NCBI RefSeq assembly: GCF_051201685.1
Contig: NZ_CP179213.1
Span: forward strand, 1,798,001 to 1,862,000
DNA length: 64,000 nucleotides
From: Luminiphilus sp051201685
Lineage (GTDB): Bacteria > Pseudomonadota > Gammaproteobacteria > Pseudomonadales > Halieaceae
Direction of reading: 5' to 3'
Shown one piece after another: positions 27,681 to 37,161 of this stretch (positions within the stretch are counted from its first letter, which is position 1; the number at the start of each line of letters is the position of its first letter). The notes beneath the pieces are model-generated. The model had not been told where the DNA came from and did not search any database. It saw only the letters and a program-made list of their open reading frames with translations. The position numbers were made by a program, and so were the translations under genes.

Positions 27681-28266
27681 CGGGCAGCAATGGCCGACGT
27701 TGGCCGTCGCTAAAAATGGCACCCGACTCATCGGCCTGTTCCACGAGGCGGTACCAAGCCGCCCTCGTGAACAGGGCGGTCAAGCCGTTATCTAAAGTGA
27801 TGTAAGCCGCATCTGCAGCCCGTGGTTCTGGCGTCAGGGTATGACGGTTGTCCAGAGGAATTTGCCCCCCGGTGTTTAATGTCAGGATAAGCACTTCTGG
27901 CGAATGGCCTGCGAGTGGTTCGGCATCAGTGACCCTGAGGGGGTGTAATGCCACCTTGACGACGACCTTTTCTACCGGGGTGACTAGGTAGTATTCACCG
28001 TCCTCTTCTAGGCGCAAAATACTTGCAAAAAGCTGCACCAATTCGCCGCGCCGGATTTGTGAGCCATCGTGCCACCAGCTGCCATCGGCCCTAATTTCCA
28101 TACCGATATCACCACAGTGCTCGGGGTGCCATCGGTCCAGTGGCGGCGGCGGCTTTCCAGTGACCCAATCGGGTGCCGCGAGCGGGCTGCGGATATCCAC
28201 GTTCGACTCAACACTGGAAACCGCGGCCACCAACTGCCCGAGGGCATCGCTCCTGCCCTGAGGCAT
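27673..28266 (-). CDS. DUF1285 protein
   Basis: A 197-residue DUF1285 protein. Conserved stretches are PPPLDRWHPEHCGDIGMEIRADGSWWHDGSQI near residues 40-70, LVQLFASILRLEEDGEYYLVTPVEKV, and the C-terminal NGLTALFTRAAWYRLVE. The family forms small beta-rich cytoplasmic proteins of unknown function in Proteobacteria. The ATG at 28266 has a GGGAAGG site upstream, while the GTG nine codons earlier does not, so 28266 was chosen. It lies just downstream of ppiD on the same strand (40-base gap) and may be cotranscribed with it. No catalytic residues can be named. Confidence 0.8.
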   Translation of the reverse strand: MPQGRSDALGQLVAAVSSVESNVDIRSPLAAPDWVTGKPPPPLDRWHPEHCGDIGMEIRADGSWWHDGSQIRRGELVQLFASILRLEEDGEYYLVTPVEKVVVKVALHPLRVTDAEPLAGHSPEVLILTLNTGGQIPLDNRHTLTPEPRAADAAYITLDNGLTALFTRAAWYRLVEQADESGAIFSDGQRRPLLPEN

Positions 28267-28306
28267 TGTGCCCTTCCCTTTGTTAACCGTCACAAAACAC
28301 CTGAAG

Positions 28307-30181
28307 TCACCGGGTCACGATTTCAGCATTGTCGCGCAGCGCTGTTCTATACTCGAGCATAGACAGTTGTCCCTGAAGCTGCGTGAGTTGTTCTGCCATC
28401 GCAGTTTGCTCGCCTGAAGATAAGTTCTCCAGCTGACCCTGCTCTATGCCTGCCAATTCGACAATCGCTAAATCTCCATTGACGAGCGTAGTGCTTTCAA
28501 GGGTTGCCCCGGCACCTTCTTGCATAGCAAACGCCACTGTCACCACCTCAGCGGGCAGCAGGCTGCCAATTCTGCGCGCGCCTAGTTCCACGCGCCATTC
28601 ATAGTCTTCAGCCGTAGCGATCTCTTCTAAACGCTCTCCATCCGCGCGACGCGACCTCAAGGACTCCAAAAGGGCCAACTCAGCCGCCACTCTTGCGTTT
28701 GTCTCTAAATCACCGCGTATGCTGTTGGCCACCTTGGAAAACGGTAGGATTTCCGCCGGCCTTTTTTCAGCAACTCGAACCACCACAAATCGATTTCCAG
28801 AGAGCTCTAAGATGGCACTGTTGTTTCCAGCCTCATAGACCTCCTCAGAAAATAACGTTTCGCGCACAGCGGATTCAGCGAAAACCCCCTCTCCTATGCT
28901 CAATGAAACCGGCGCAGATTGCGCGACTGTCAGAGACAGGGCGTCGGCGGGCTGCTGTAAATCTGCAGCGTTGAAGCTTAATTCCCGCAATTCATCCACA
29001 GTAACCAACAAAGTTTGCTCGGCCTCAGCTTCTTGCATGGATTTCGCCAGATCAGCTTTTAACTGCTCGTAATCTGGAGTTTCACCTGCAACTCGCTCTT
29101 GAATGCGAATGAAGTGGGTTCCCGCGTCGGTCTCAACACCCGCAGACACATCTCCCACACCTAAAGTGCTGATGGCCTCTTCCATCGGTTCCGGAAAGAC
29201 TGTGCCATCGGTGAAGCCTAGCTCCCCTCCCAGCGCTGCCGAACCAATATCATCGGAGACTTCGGCGGCAAGATCAGCAAAATTCTCACCTGCCGCGACC
29301 CGGCTCGCAACATCGTCGATACGCTGCGTGTAGGTTTCAACCGTCTCGTCGTCACCCTGGATCAGCAAAATATGTGCGATCAATGTTTGCTCGGCAACCG
29401 TGTACTCGTCCTGCACGGACTTAAATTGCTCCTCTAGCGCGTCTGAGTCCACTGGCGCCAGAAAATCGTCCCTAGATACCACGATGTAGTCAGCAACCAC
29501 CGAGGCCTCTGAGGTCCATCTGCTGGGGTCGCGATCGTAAACTTCCCTGACGGATTCCTGACTAACTTCCGCGGATTCCCGCAACAACTCGTTCGCGACA
29601 ATAAGATATCTCACGTCGCGTTCTTCCGCGGTTGCCACAGCGGCCGCTGCGAGCTCCGTGTTGGTCACAAAATCGGAAGCCAGTACGCCCTGCTGCAGTT
29701 GACTGAGAATGATTTGCTGCGCCTGCTCACGTCGAAAGCGCTCAGGGCTATACCCTGCGTTAGCTAGCACCACTTTGTATTGATCAGCGTTGAAGGCTCC
29801 ATCAACTTTAAACGCCTCTATGGAACCTACGATGTCTCCAATAGCCCGACTTGAAGCAACCATGGCATTGTCTGTCGCAGCCTGAAGCAAAACTGTGCGC
29901 TCAATCATTTCTTCTAGAGCACGTGGCCGGATACGATCATCGTCCAGCATCTCGGGGTCAATGTTGTCACCAAAAATTTGCATCAGTTGACGCTTTTGGC
30001 CCTCTATGGCGACCTGCAACTCTTGAGGGGTGATTTCAGTGCCATTGACCTCAGCAACCGACGTGCCCGAGCTGCCGAATATCACCTGCTCTAAGCCGAA
30101 TCCCGCAAAGGATAGGATGATCATGAATATAAGGAGCTTGAAACCGGTATTTTGAGTGCCGGCGCGAATTGACTGCATCAT
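28307..30181 (-). CDS. ppiD: Periplasmic peptidyl-prolyl isomerase PpiD
   Basis: A 624-residue membrane-anchored SurA/PpiD-type protein. The N-terminus (MMQSIRAGTQNTGFKLLIFMI, then a single transmembrane helix at about 13-30) matches PpiD. A SurA-like N-terminal chaperone region spans about 35-210, followed by a parvulin domain near 255-350 (LIAHILLIQGDDE to GTHFIRIQE). PpiD sits at the inner membrane facing the periplasm and helps newly exported proteins fold near the Sec translocon. Its position after hupB is the usual gammaproteobacterial order. Of two adjacent ATGs, 30181 was chosen; a GGAAG site lies ten bases upstream. Confidence 0.92.
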   Translation of the reverse strand: MMQSIRAGTQNTGFKLLIFMIILSFAGFGLEQVIFGSSGTSVAEVNGTEITPQELQVAIEGQKRQLMQIFGDNIDPEMLDDDRIRPRALEEMIERTVLLQAATDNAMVASSRAIGDIVGSIEAFKVDGAFNADQYKVVLANAGYSPERFRREQAQQIILSQLQQGVLASDFVTNTELAAAAVATAEERDVRYLIVANELLRESAEVSQESVREVYDRDPSRWTSEASVVADYIVVSRDDFLAPVDSDALEEQFKSVQDEYTVAEQTLIAHILLIQGDDETVETYTQRIDDVASRVAAGENFADLAAEVSDDIGSAALGGELGFTDGTVFPEPMEEAISTLGVGDVSAGVETDAGTHFIRIQERVAGETPDYEQLKADLAKSMQEAEAEQTLLVTVDELRELSFNAADLQQPADALSLTVAQSAPVSLSIGEGVFAESAVRETLFSEEVYEAGNNSAILELSGNRFVVVRVAEKRPAEILPFSKVANSIRGDLETNARVAAELALLESLRSRRADGERLEEIATAEDYEWRVELGARRIGSLLPAEVVTVAFAMQEGAGATLESTTLVNGDLAIVELAGIEQGQLENLSSGEQTAMAEQLTQLQGQLSMLEYRTALRDNAEIVTR

Positions 30182-30334
30182 TGTTTTAAGACTTCCAATT
30201 GGTGGACTTGCATGCCAACCCAACATTTCCATGACTGATGTTGGCTACAAGCCAAAAACTTAACGGCCACGAGCTGGCTTTCTACCTATCAGCTTGTGGA
30301 GTGGTGCTCTACAAGCCTGCTGCTGCCATTATAC

Positions 30335-30362
30335 GAAAAAAGGCGCAATAAAGCGCCTTTTC
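30335..30362 (-). terminator. Terminator downstream of hupB
   Basis: AAAAGGCGC (30338-30346) pairs with GCGCCTTTT (30353-30361) around AATAAA. A-rich and T-rich arms make it work in both directions; it separates hupB from ppiD on the minus strand. Confidence 0.8.
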
Positions 30363-30426
30363 ATCGAGTGAATCTACTGTTTTGGACCTACTGATTTACC
30401 TGACGGAAATCAGCGCAGGACAGGGT

Positions 30427-30702
30427 CTAACTGTTCACAGCATCCTTGAGCGCTTTACCCGCTTTAAAGCCGGGGGCGTTCGACGCTTTAATTTGGATAG
30501 TCTCACCGCTACGAGGGTTCCGACCTTCACGAGCTGCACGATGCTTCACTGAGAAGGTTCCAAAACCGACTAGCGAAACGGTGTCCTGCTTCGTCAAAGC
30601 GCCAGTAATGGCATTGATAGCAGCATCCAAAGCTCGACCAGCGGAGGCCTTAGATAGATCAGCTTCTTCGGCGATTGCGTCTATTAATTCATTTTTATTC
30701 AC
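30427..30702 (-). CDS. hupB: DNA-binding protein HU
   Basis: A 91-residue HU subunit beginning with GTG (read as Met) then NKNELIDAIAEEADLSKASAGRALDA. The beta-arm carries the conserved GRNPRSGETIQI and the end is APGFKAGKALKDAVN, as in HU-beta. It bends and compacts DNA as a dimer. The GTG at 30702 has a GAGG site seven bases before it and matches the family's first residue; the open frame to 30765 adds unrelated residues. Location between lon and ppiD is the standard order in gammaproteobacteria. Confidence 0.95.
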   Translation of the reverse strand: MNKNELIDAIAEEADLSKASAGRALDAAINAITGALTKQDTVSLVGFGTFSVKHRAAREGRNPRSGETIQIKASNAPGFKAGKALKDAVNS

Positions 30703-30843
30703 GTGAGTTCCTCTCGGCAGGTTTGATGCGGGAATGGGCGTTACGCCCCATATGGCACATCTCAAGGTTATAACGATGAAGTGGAAAGGGTCAATGAAAG
30801 TTATCCCTTATAAGCTGAAAAAAAGACCTAAAGCACAACAAAA

Positions 30844-33255
30844 CTAATGTGCAGGAGGTCTGGACGGCTCAGCTTGATCCTCATTGCTAGTTGCCATGCC
30901 CGTATCGACAAGATATTCCTCATCGCTGATAGGGTCTGGCATACGCTCCAGAGCAATGGAGAGAACCTCATCGATCCACTTAACAGGTTTAATATCTAGG
31001 TTCTCTAGAATGTTGTCGGGCACCTCTTTCAGATCCCGTTCATTCTCTTTGGGTATGACAACCGTCTTAATACCACCACGCCGCGCAGCCAGCAGTTTTT
31101 CCTTGAGTCCGCCAATAGGAAGAACTTCACCACGCAAAGTAATCTCGCCTGTCATAGCGACATCCGAGCGCACGGGAATCTGTGTCGCAACACTCACTAA
31201 CGCTGTGCACATGGCAATGCCAGCACTGGGGCCGTCTTTAGGCGTGGCACCTTCCGGCACGTGGATGTGGGTATCATTGCGCTCATGATAGGCCGCAGGC
31301 ACGCCCAGGCTTTGCGAGCGAGACCGAAAAACCGTGGTCGCTGCCTGAATAGATTCTTGCATCACGTCACCTAGCGAGCCGGTCTTAACGTGGCGTCCCT
31401 TCCCTGCTACCGCCACTGATTCTATGGTCAACAACTCTCCACCCACCGAGGTCCAAGCAAGGCCTGTCACCTGTCCGACTTTGCTCTCTTCTTCGGCAAT
31501 GCCAAAATTAAACTTTTGGACACCCAGCAGATCCGGCAGCATAGCGGGGGTAACCTCAACCTCACCTTGAAGCTCTCCAGTGGCAAATTTCTTTACCATC
31601 TTTCGACAAATCTTCGCCACCTCTCGCTCTAAACCTCGTACACCAGCCTCTTTGGTGTAGTAGCGGATTACATCAAGCAAGGCTTCAGGCCCCAGTTTGA
31701 TTTCATCCTTCTTTAAACCATTTTGTTTGATCTGCTTAGGAGCAAGATAGCGCTCGCATATGTTCAACTTTTCGTCTTCGGTATAACCCGGGATACGGAT
31801 AACTTCCATTCGATCCAACAGAGGTCCCGGAATATTCATCGTATTTGAAGTACAGACAAACATGACGTCTGACAAATCATAATCCACCTCCAAATAGTGA
31901 TCGTTGAAGGCATGATTTTGCTCGGGGTCAAGAACCTCCAACATCGCTGATGCCGGGTCTCCACGATGGTCGGTGCCCATTTTATCAATTTCGTCTAGCA
32001 AAAAGAGCGGATTCCGGACACCAGCTTTTGCCATCTTTTGCAGTAACTTACCGGGCATAGAACCAATATAAGTTCTTCGGTGCCCCCGGATTTCAGCTTC
32101 ATCACGGACGCCACCAAGCGCCATGCGCACGAACTTTCTGTTTGTCGCTCTTGCCAGTGATTCGCCCAGTGAGGTTTTTCCAACCCCGGGAGGGCCCACG
32201 AGACAGAGAACCGGCCCTTTAATTTTTCGCACGCGCTTTTGAACGGCAAGATACTCAAGAATCCGGTCCTTGACCTCTTCTAGGCCATAGTGATCGGCAT
32301 CAAGAATTGAGGCTGCACGCTTCAGGTCGTGCTTCACTTTGCTTCGCTTGGTCCAAGGGACACTGACCATCCAATCGATGTAACCTCGCAGCACAGAGGC
32401 CTCTGCTGACATGGGCGACATCATTTTCAGCTTATTAAGTTCGCCTAGAGCCTTATCCCGAGCTTCATCCGGCATCTTTGCGTCGGCTATACGACCCTCT
32501 AAATCATCGAGCTCATTTGGCGCATCATCTAGCTCGCCCAGCTCTTTCTGAATAGCCTTCATCTGCTCGTTAAGGTAATACTCGCGCTGACTTTTCTCCA
32601 TTTGCTTTTTAACTCGACCCCGAATCCGCTTCTCTACTTGAAACAGATCCATCTCGGCGTCCATCAAGCCTAGCAAATGATTTACGCGATCTTGCAATGA
32701 CGAAATCTCTAGGATGCGCTGCTTTTCTTCGAGGTCTACGCTCATGTGAGCTGCGATAGTGTCCGTGAGGCGACCTGGGTCTTCGATACCCGACAGCGAC
32801 GCAAGAACCTCTGAGGGGACTTTCTTGCTCAAGCTGACATATTTTTCAAACTGCTCCACGACCGTACGGAGGCATTCATCGACTTCGTCTTCGGGTAACC
32901 CGCTGTTCTCGATTTGTCTGACGTGGGCGATCGTGTAATCACCTTCATCATTCATAGACTCAATAGCAGCGCGATACTCTCCCTCAACCAACACCTTAAT
33001 GGTGCCATCGGGGAGCTTTAGTAGCTGCAGAATATTAGATACCGTGCCAACCTGATAAAGGTCGTCAACCGCGGGGCTATCGTCAGAGGCGTTGCGCTGG
33101 GCGACTAACAACACTTGCTTGTCATCCGCCATGGCCTGTTCGAGAGCCTCAATGGACTTCTCACGCCCGACAAACAACGGCAACACCATGTGGGGATAAA
33201 TCACCACATCGCGCAGGGGTAGCAAAGGTAACTCAACAGCAACAGCGTCGTTCAT
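30844..33255 (-). CDS. lon: ATP-dependent protease Lon
   Basis: An 803-residue Lon protease. The N-terminal substrate domain starts VELPLLPLRDVVIYPHMVLPLFVGR, the AAA+ module has Walker A GPPGVGKTSLGE near residue 355 and Walker B FLLDEIDK, and the C-terminal peptidase has the catalytic Ser in TPKDGPSAG and Lys in LKEKLLAARRGG. It degrades misfolded and regulatory proteins. The ATG at 33255 follows a GGAG site by six bases; the ATG five codons earlier lacks one. A sigma-32-like promoter lies 30-55 bases upstream, so heat-shock control is expected. It follows clpX with a 119-base gap. Confidence 0.96.
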   Translation of the reverse strand: MNDAVAVELPLLPLRDVVIYPHMVLPLFVGREKSIEALEQAMADDKQVLLVAQRNASDDSPAVDDLYQVGTVSNILQLLKLPDGTIKVLVEGEYRAAIESMNDEGDYTIAHVRQIENSGLPEDEVDECLRTVVEQFEKYVSLSKKVPSEVLASLSGIEDPGRLTDTIAAHMSVDLEEKQRILEISSLQDRVNHLLGLMDAEMDLFQVEKRIRGRVKKQMEKSQREYYLNEQMKAIQKELGELDDAPNELDDLEGRIADAKMPDEARDKALGELNKLKMMSPMSAEASVLRGYIDWMVSVPWTKRSKVKHDLKRAASILDADHYGLEEVKDRILEYLAVQKRVRKIKGPVLCLVGPPGVGKTSLGESLARATNRKFVRMALGGVRDEAEIRGHRRTYIGSMPGKLLQKMAKAGVRNPLFLLDEIDKMGTDHRGDPASAMLEVLDPEQNHAFNDHYLEVDYDLSDVMFVCTSNTMNIPGPLLDRMEVIRIPGYTEDEKLNICERYLAPKQIKQNGLKKDEIKLGPEALLDVIRYYTKEAGVRGLEREVAKICRKMVKKFATGELQGEVEVTPAMLPDLLGVQKFNFGIAEEESKVGQVTGLAWTSVGGELLTIESVAVAGKGRHVKTGSLGDVMQESIQAATTVFRSRSQSLGVPAAYHERNDTHIHVPEGATPKDGPSAGIAMCTALVSVATQIPVRSDVAMTGEITLRGEVLPIGGLKEKLLAARRGGIKTVVIPKENERDLKEVPDNILENLDIKPVKWIDEVLSIALERMPDPISDEEYLVDTGMATSNEDQAEPSRPPAH

Positions 33256-33283
33256 GGAATACTCCGGCATCTATACCACTTAC

Positions 33284-33310
33284 ATGGGGATAGTACGGTG
33301 TATTCTCAAG
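33284..33310 (-). promoter_or_regulatory. Sigma-32-type heat-shock promoter of lon
   Basis: On the minus strand, CTTGAGA (complement of 33304-33310) and CCCCATGT (ending near 33282) are 14 bases apart. This closely matches the RpoH consensus CTTGAAA with CCCCATNT. It lies just upstream of the lon ribosome-binding site, and lon is a classic RpoH target. Confidence 0.72.
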
Positions 33311-33374
33311 GGGTGGATGACTTTACTTTAAAAGCGCCCCGCCCAAGCCTCTCTCGGTTGGGGCACCAATGACT

Positions 33375-34655
33375 TCAGTCCTCAGCCACTGCTCGGGCTG
33401 CTTCATTGTTCTCGTAAACAAGAAGGGGCTCAGATTCGCCCTGAATCACACTTTCATCGACAACGATCTTCGCGACATTCTGCTGAGAGGGAACGTTGTA
33501 CATAGACTCTAGAAGGACGTTTTCTAAAATGGAGCGCAAACCTCGAGCACCTGTTTTTCGCTCCATCGCCCGTTCAGCAACCGCCCGAAGCCCATCTTCG
33601 CGAAAATCAATTTCCACGCCTTCCATGTCGAACATCTTGGCGTACTGTTTGGTCAACGCGTTGCGCGGTTCTGTAAGAATTCGCACCAGAGCTTCGACGT
33701 CGAGCTCCTCGAGGGTAGCAATAACGGGCAATCGGCCGACAAATTCGGGGATTAGGCCGTATTGAACCAGGTCTTCCGGCTCGAGGTCAGAGATCATTTC
33801 ACCGAAGCGACGGGTCTCGTCCTTGCTCTTAACCTCAGCGGTAAAGCCGATACCACCCTTTTCGGACCGGTTTCGGATAATTTTGTCCAAACCCGCGAAT
33901 GCACCGCCACAAATGAACAAAATGTTACTGGTGTCGACTTGTAAAAACTCTTGCTGCGGGTGCTTGCGACCACCTTGTGGAGGTACTGAGGCTACTGTGC
34001 CTTCGATCAACTTCAATAAAGCCTGCTGCACACCTTCACCTGAAACATCACGGGTGATGGATGGATTGTCTGACTTCCGTGAGATTTTATCGATCTCATC
34101 AATGTAGACGATGCCCATCTGCGCGCGTTCCACATCGTAGTCGCACTTCTGAAGGAGCTTCTGAATAATATTCTCCACGTCCTCCCCAACGTATCCTGCC
34201 TCTGTGAGCGTCGTTGCGTCAGCAACTGTAAAGGGTACGTCAAGCAATCGAGCGAGAGTTTCCGCAAGCAAAGTCTTACCAGAGCCAGTGGGACCGACCA
34301 GCAATATATTAGACTTGCTAAGCTCCACGTCGTCCCCTGTACGCGTATCAGGGGTATATCGAAGACGCTTGTAGTGGTTGTACACAGCGACCGCGAGCAC
34401 ACGCTTGGCTCTTTGCTGCCCAATCACGTATTGATCAAGAATTTCATTAATCTCAAAGGGAATCGGTAGCTTGTCAGAGGTCGATTCACTCGCGGACTCT
34501 TGTACTTCCTCGCGGATGATGTCGTTACACAAATCGACGCATTCATCGCAGATGAAGACCGATGGGCCGGCGATTAGCTTCCTTACTTCGTTTTGGCTCT
34601 TGCCACAAAACGAGCAGTAAAGCAGCTTATCGCTGTCAGCGCTGTCTTTTGCCAT
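33375..34655 (-). CDS. clpX: ClpX ATPase subunit of ClpXP
   Basis: A 426-residue ClpX. The N-terminal zinc-binding domain has CSFCGKSQNEV and FICDECVDLC (four cysteines). The AAA+ core has Walker A GPTGSGKTLLAETLAR near residue 118, Walker B YIDEIDKI, and the ClpX-specific RDVSGEGVQQALLKLIEGT with the pore loop GYVGEDVE. The ClpP-contacting IGF-type loop appears as IGF in GGIGFTAEVKS. It unfolds tagged substrates for ClpP, encoded immediately upstream with an 84-base gap. Standard tig-clpP-clpX-lon order. Confidence 0.96.
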   Translation of the reverse strand: MAKDSADSDKLLYCSFCGKSQNEVRKLIAGPSVFICDECVDLCNDIIREEVQESASESTSDKLPIPFEINEILDQYVIGQQRAKRVLAVAVYNHYKRLRYTPDTRTGDDVELSKSNILLVGPTGSGKTLLAETLARLLDVPFTVADATTLTEAGYVGEDVENIIQKLLQKCDYDVERAQMGIVYIDEIDKISRKSDNPSITRDVSGEGVQQALLKLIEGTVASVPPQGGRKHPQQEFLQVDTSNILFICGGAFAGLDKIIRNRSEKGGIGFTAEVKSKDETRRFGEMISDLEPEDLVQYGLIPEFVGRLPVIATLEELDVEALVRILTEPRNALTKQYAKMFDMEGVEIDFREDGLRAVAERAMERKTGARGLRSILENVLLESMYNVPSQQNVAKIVVDESVIQGESEPLLVYENNEAARAVAED

Positions 34656-34739
34656 TACTCACTTCCTCAAGCGGAGACTAAACTTTCTCCCTCTGCAAAC
34701 GATGATCGGTTTGGGGCTCGTTTGCAATACCCATTTGCT

Positions 34740-35378
34740 CTAGGAACCCTCGGCGACCACTTCGCGATTGTTTACCACGTGATCCACCAACCCGTAAGCC
34801 TGGCTTTGTTCGGCGTCCATAAAACGGTCGCGTTCAGTATCGCGCTCAATCACCTCAAGGGGTTGCCCTGTGTGCTCAGCCATCAAACGGTTAAGTCGCT
34901 CGCGAATAATGAGAATTTCTTTCGCTTGAATATCAATATCGGTCGCCTGCCCCTGCGCGCCACCCGAGGGCTGATGGATCATGGTTCGAGCATTGGGCAA
35001 AATAAAACGTTTCTCAGGTGCACCACCGCTTAATAGGAATGCCCCCATGGATGCGGCTTGACCCAAGCACATCGTACTGACGTCAGGTTTTACAAACTGC
35101 ATAGTGTCGTAGATGGAAAGACCTGCCGTTACGGACCCTCCGGGGCTATTGATGTACAGGTGAATGTCTTTATCGGGATTTTCTGATTCCAAAAATAGCA
35201 GCTGGGCGACAATCAGATTCGCCATGTTGTCTTCAACCGGTCCTACCGCAAATATGACGCGCTCTTTGAGCAGCCGAGAATAGATGTCGAAGGAGCGTTC
35301 GCCGCGAGACGTTTGCTCGATAACCATGGGGATCAAACCCAAATTACTCGTGTCCTGCGGTGGTCTGTCGTGAATCAT
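34740..35378 (-). CDS. clpP: ClpP protease subunit
   Basis: A 212-residue ClpP. The catalytic triad is visible: Ser in GQAASMGAFLLSGG near residue 110, His in TMIHQPSGGAQGQ near 136, and Asp in ERDTERDRFMDAEQ near 185. The start MIHDRPPQDTSNLGLIPMVIEQTSRGERSFDIYSRLLKERVIF region follows the family, with a short propeptide likely to be removed. Fourteen subunits form the cytoplasmic proteolytic chamber with ClpX. It lies 23 bases downstream of tig and is probably cotranscribed with it. Confidence 0.96.
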   Translation of the reverse strand: MIHDRPPQDTSNLGLIPMVIEQTSRGERSFDIYSRLLKERVIFAVGPVEDNMANLIVAQLLFLESENPDKDIHLYINSPGGSVTAGLSIYDTMQFVKPDVSTMCLGQAASMGAFLLSGGAPEKRFILPNARTMIHQPSGGAQGQATDIDIQAKEILIIRERLNRLMAEHTGQPLEVIERDTERDRFMDAEQSQAYGLVDHVVNNREVVAEGS

Positions 35379-35401
35379 AAGTTACTCCGGAAAAATTTAT
35401 G

Positions 35402-36727
35402 TCAGGCCTGTGCAGGACGCGCAGCGGCTAGGGCGTCTTGATAGGTGCTTTCCTGATCTTCAATCTGTGCACCCTCGAGCAGCTTGTCGACCACTTGATC
35501 TTCGAGCACCCGTGACTCTACCTGTGCGAGCTGTTCATTTTCGCTGTAGTACCAATTAATCACTTCCTCAGGTTCCTGATAAGTCGAAGCGATATCTTCT
35601 ATAGCCTCTTTAACCTTGGCCGGATCAGCGCGCAGCTCAAATTTCGTAATCATTTCACCTAAAAGCAGTCCAAGTTTTACCCGTCGCTCGGCCTGCTCTT
35701 TAAACATTTCGTCCGGGAGGATGCTTTTTAGATCCATCTCAGGTGCGGCTTGACCACCAAATTGCTGAAACATTTGCCCCCGCATGCCATCGATTTCTTG
35801 TGCAACGAGGCTAGAAGGAATTTCAATATCCTCGTGGGCCGCAACAACACCGTCCATGACCTGATTTTTAATATGCGTTTGAACCGCATTACGCAGCTCA
35901 CGCTCCATGTTCTTTTGCACTTCTTCACGAAATACGGGCTCACCACCCTCTTCTACTCCGTAGCTTGCAAACAGCTCCTCATCCAGCGGTGCTAGCTCTA
36001 GGGCTTTAACCGACTTGCATGTAATGGCGAAACTCGCGTCAACGCCCTGCAACTCCTCGCTCGAGTAATCCTCTGGGAATGTCACATCGATGGACTTTTG
36101 ATCTCCCGCTGACATACCTACGATGCCGTCCTCGAATCCGGGAATCATTTTGCCACTACCCAATTCCAAAGAGTGGTCTTCTCCGGTTCCACCATCGAAA
36201 GCTTCTCCGTCGCGTGTTCCGGCAAAATCGATAACTACCGTGTCGCCCGTTTCTGCAGCCCGTTCTACATCTTTCAGTTCGCCCCGCTGCTTTCGGAAGA
36301 TTTCAATAATGTCATCAACGTCGGCGCTGTTGACCTCGGCGACCGGCCGCTCGATTTTAAGGTCGGTAATGTCGTTAATCTCCAGAGTGGGAAAGATTTC
36401 GAACGTCGCTGTGTATTCGACATCTCTGCCCGCCTCAAGTGCGCGTGGCTCAATGCGAGGCTGACCTGCAGGCCTTAGCTTTTCAGTGACCACCGCTTCC
36501 TGAAACGATTGGTTAATGACCTCACCAATGACTTCTTGGCGGATGCCACCACCGAAACGCTGCTGCATCACCTTCATCGGCACTTTGCCCGGCCGAAACC
36601 CCGGCAACCTGACATTACGAGACGCCTCACGAAGACGCTGCTCAACCGCGCCATCGACCCGCTCGGCTGGGACGCCGATGGTCAGGCGTCGCTCAAGGCC
36701 TGAGGTGGTTTCGATAGATACCCGCAT
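35402..36727 (-). CDS. tig: Trigger factor
   Basis: A 441-residue trigger factor. The ribosome-binding domain starts MRVSIETTSGLERRLTIGVP and carries the signature GFRPGKVP near residue 44. The FKBP-like PPIase domain (about 160-245) has GDTVVIDFAGTRDGEAFDGG, with GSGKMIPGFEDGIVGM. The C-terminal chaperone arms follow. It binds the ribosomal exit tunnel and shields nascent chains. An AGGAG site precedes the ATG by six bases. It lies downstream of tRNA-Leu and heads the tig-clpP-clpX-lon run. Confidence 0.95.
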   Translation of the reverse strand: MRVSIETTSGLERRLTIGVPAERVDGAVEQRLREASRNVRLPGFRPGKVPMKVMQQRFGGGIRQEVIGEVINQSFQEAVVTEKLRPAGQPRIEPRALEAGRDVEYTATFEIFPTLEINDITDLKIERPVAEVNSADVDDIIEIFRKQRGELKDVERAAETGDTVVIDFAGTRDGEAFDGGTGEDHSLELGSGKMIPGFEDGIVGMSAGDQKSIDVTFPEDYSSEELQGVDASFAITCKSVKALELAPLDEELFASYGVEEGGEPVFREEVQKNMERELRNAVQTHIKNQVMDGVVAAHEDIEIPSSLVAQEIDGMRGQMFQQFGGQAAPEMDLKSILPDEMFKEQAERRVKLGLLLGEMITKFELRADPAKVKEAIEDIASTYQEPEEVINWYYSENEQLAQVESRVLEDQVVDKLLEGAQIEDQESTYQDALAAARPAQA

Positions 36728-36830
36728 GGAAAACTCCTGAAATTCGTAATGTTAGCTTGCCTTGATGGCAACCAGCGCGACACTGACAATACGTGCAGCA
36801 CCTACGCTGTTATACCTACGCCGTTATATA

Positions 36831-36915
<85 letters not shown>

Positions 36916-37161
36916 AGAAAACTTGTTGGAAGAGCGCCAAAACCCAGCGATTCCAAGGGCGCGGATACTCGCACAGGCACTCATTCGTTGCAATATCGGT
37001 GTCGAAGTGAGCCACGATCAAAAGTACCGGGAGCGCGTCAGAAATCGCCATTGGTAAACATTTTAATGTTATATATCAGGTACTTATATAGAGATTCTAA
37101 GATAGGACTTTATTTTTTATTGGGAATTGATGAGCATTATTATCAGAGATATTTTTATCGC
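36916..37161. other. AT-rich stretch between tRNA-Leu and the orphan RNA
   Basis: No gene is supported here. The left part would hold the tRNA-Leu promoter on the minus strand, and the AT-rich right part (about 37060-37160) holds the promoter-like elements of the orphan RNA on the + strand. Confidence 0.5.
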
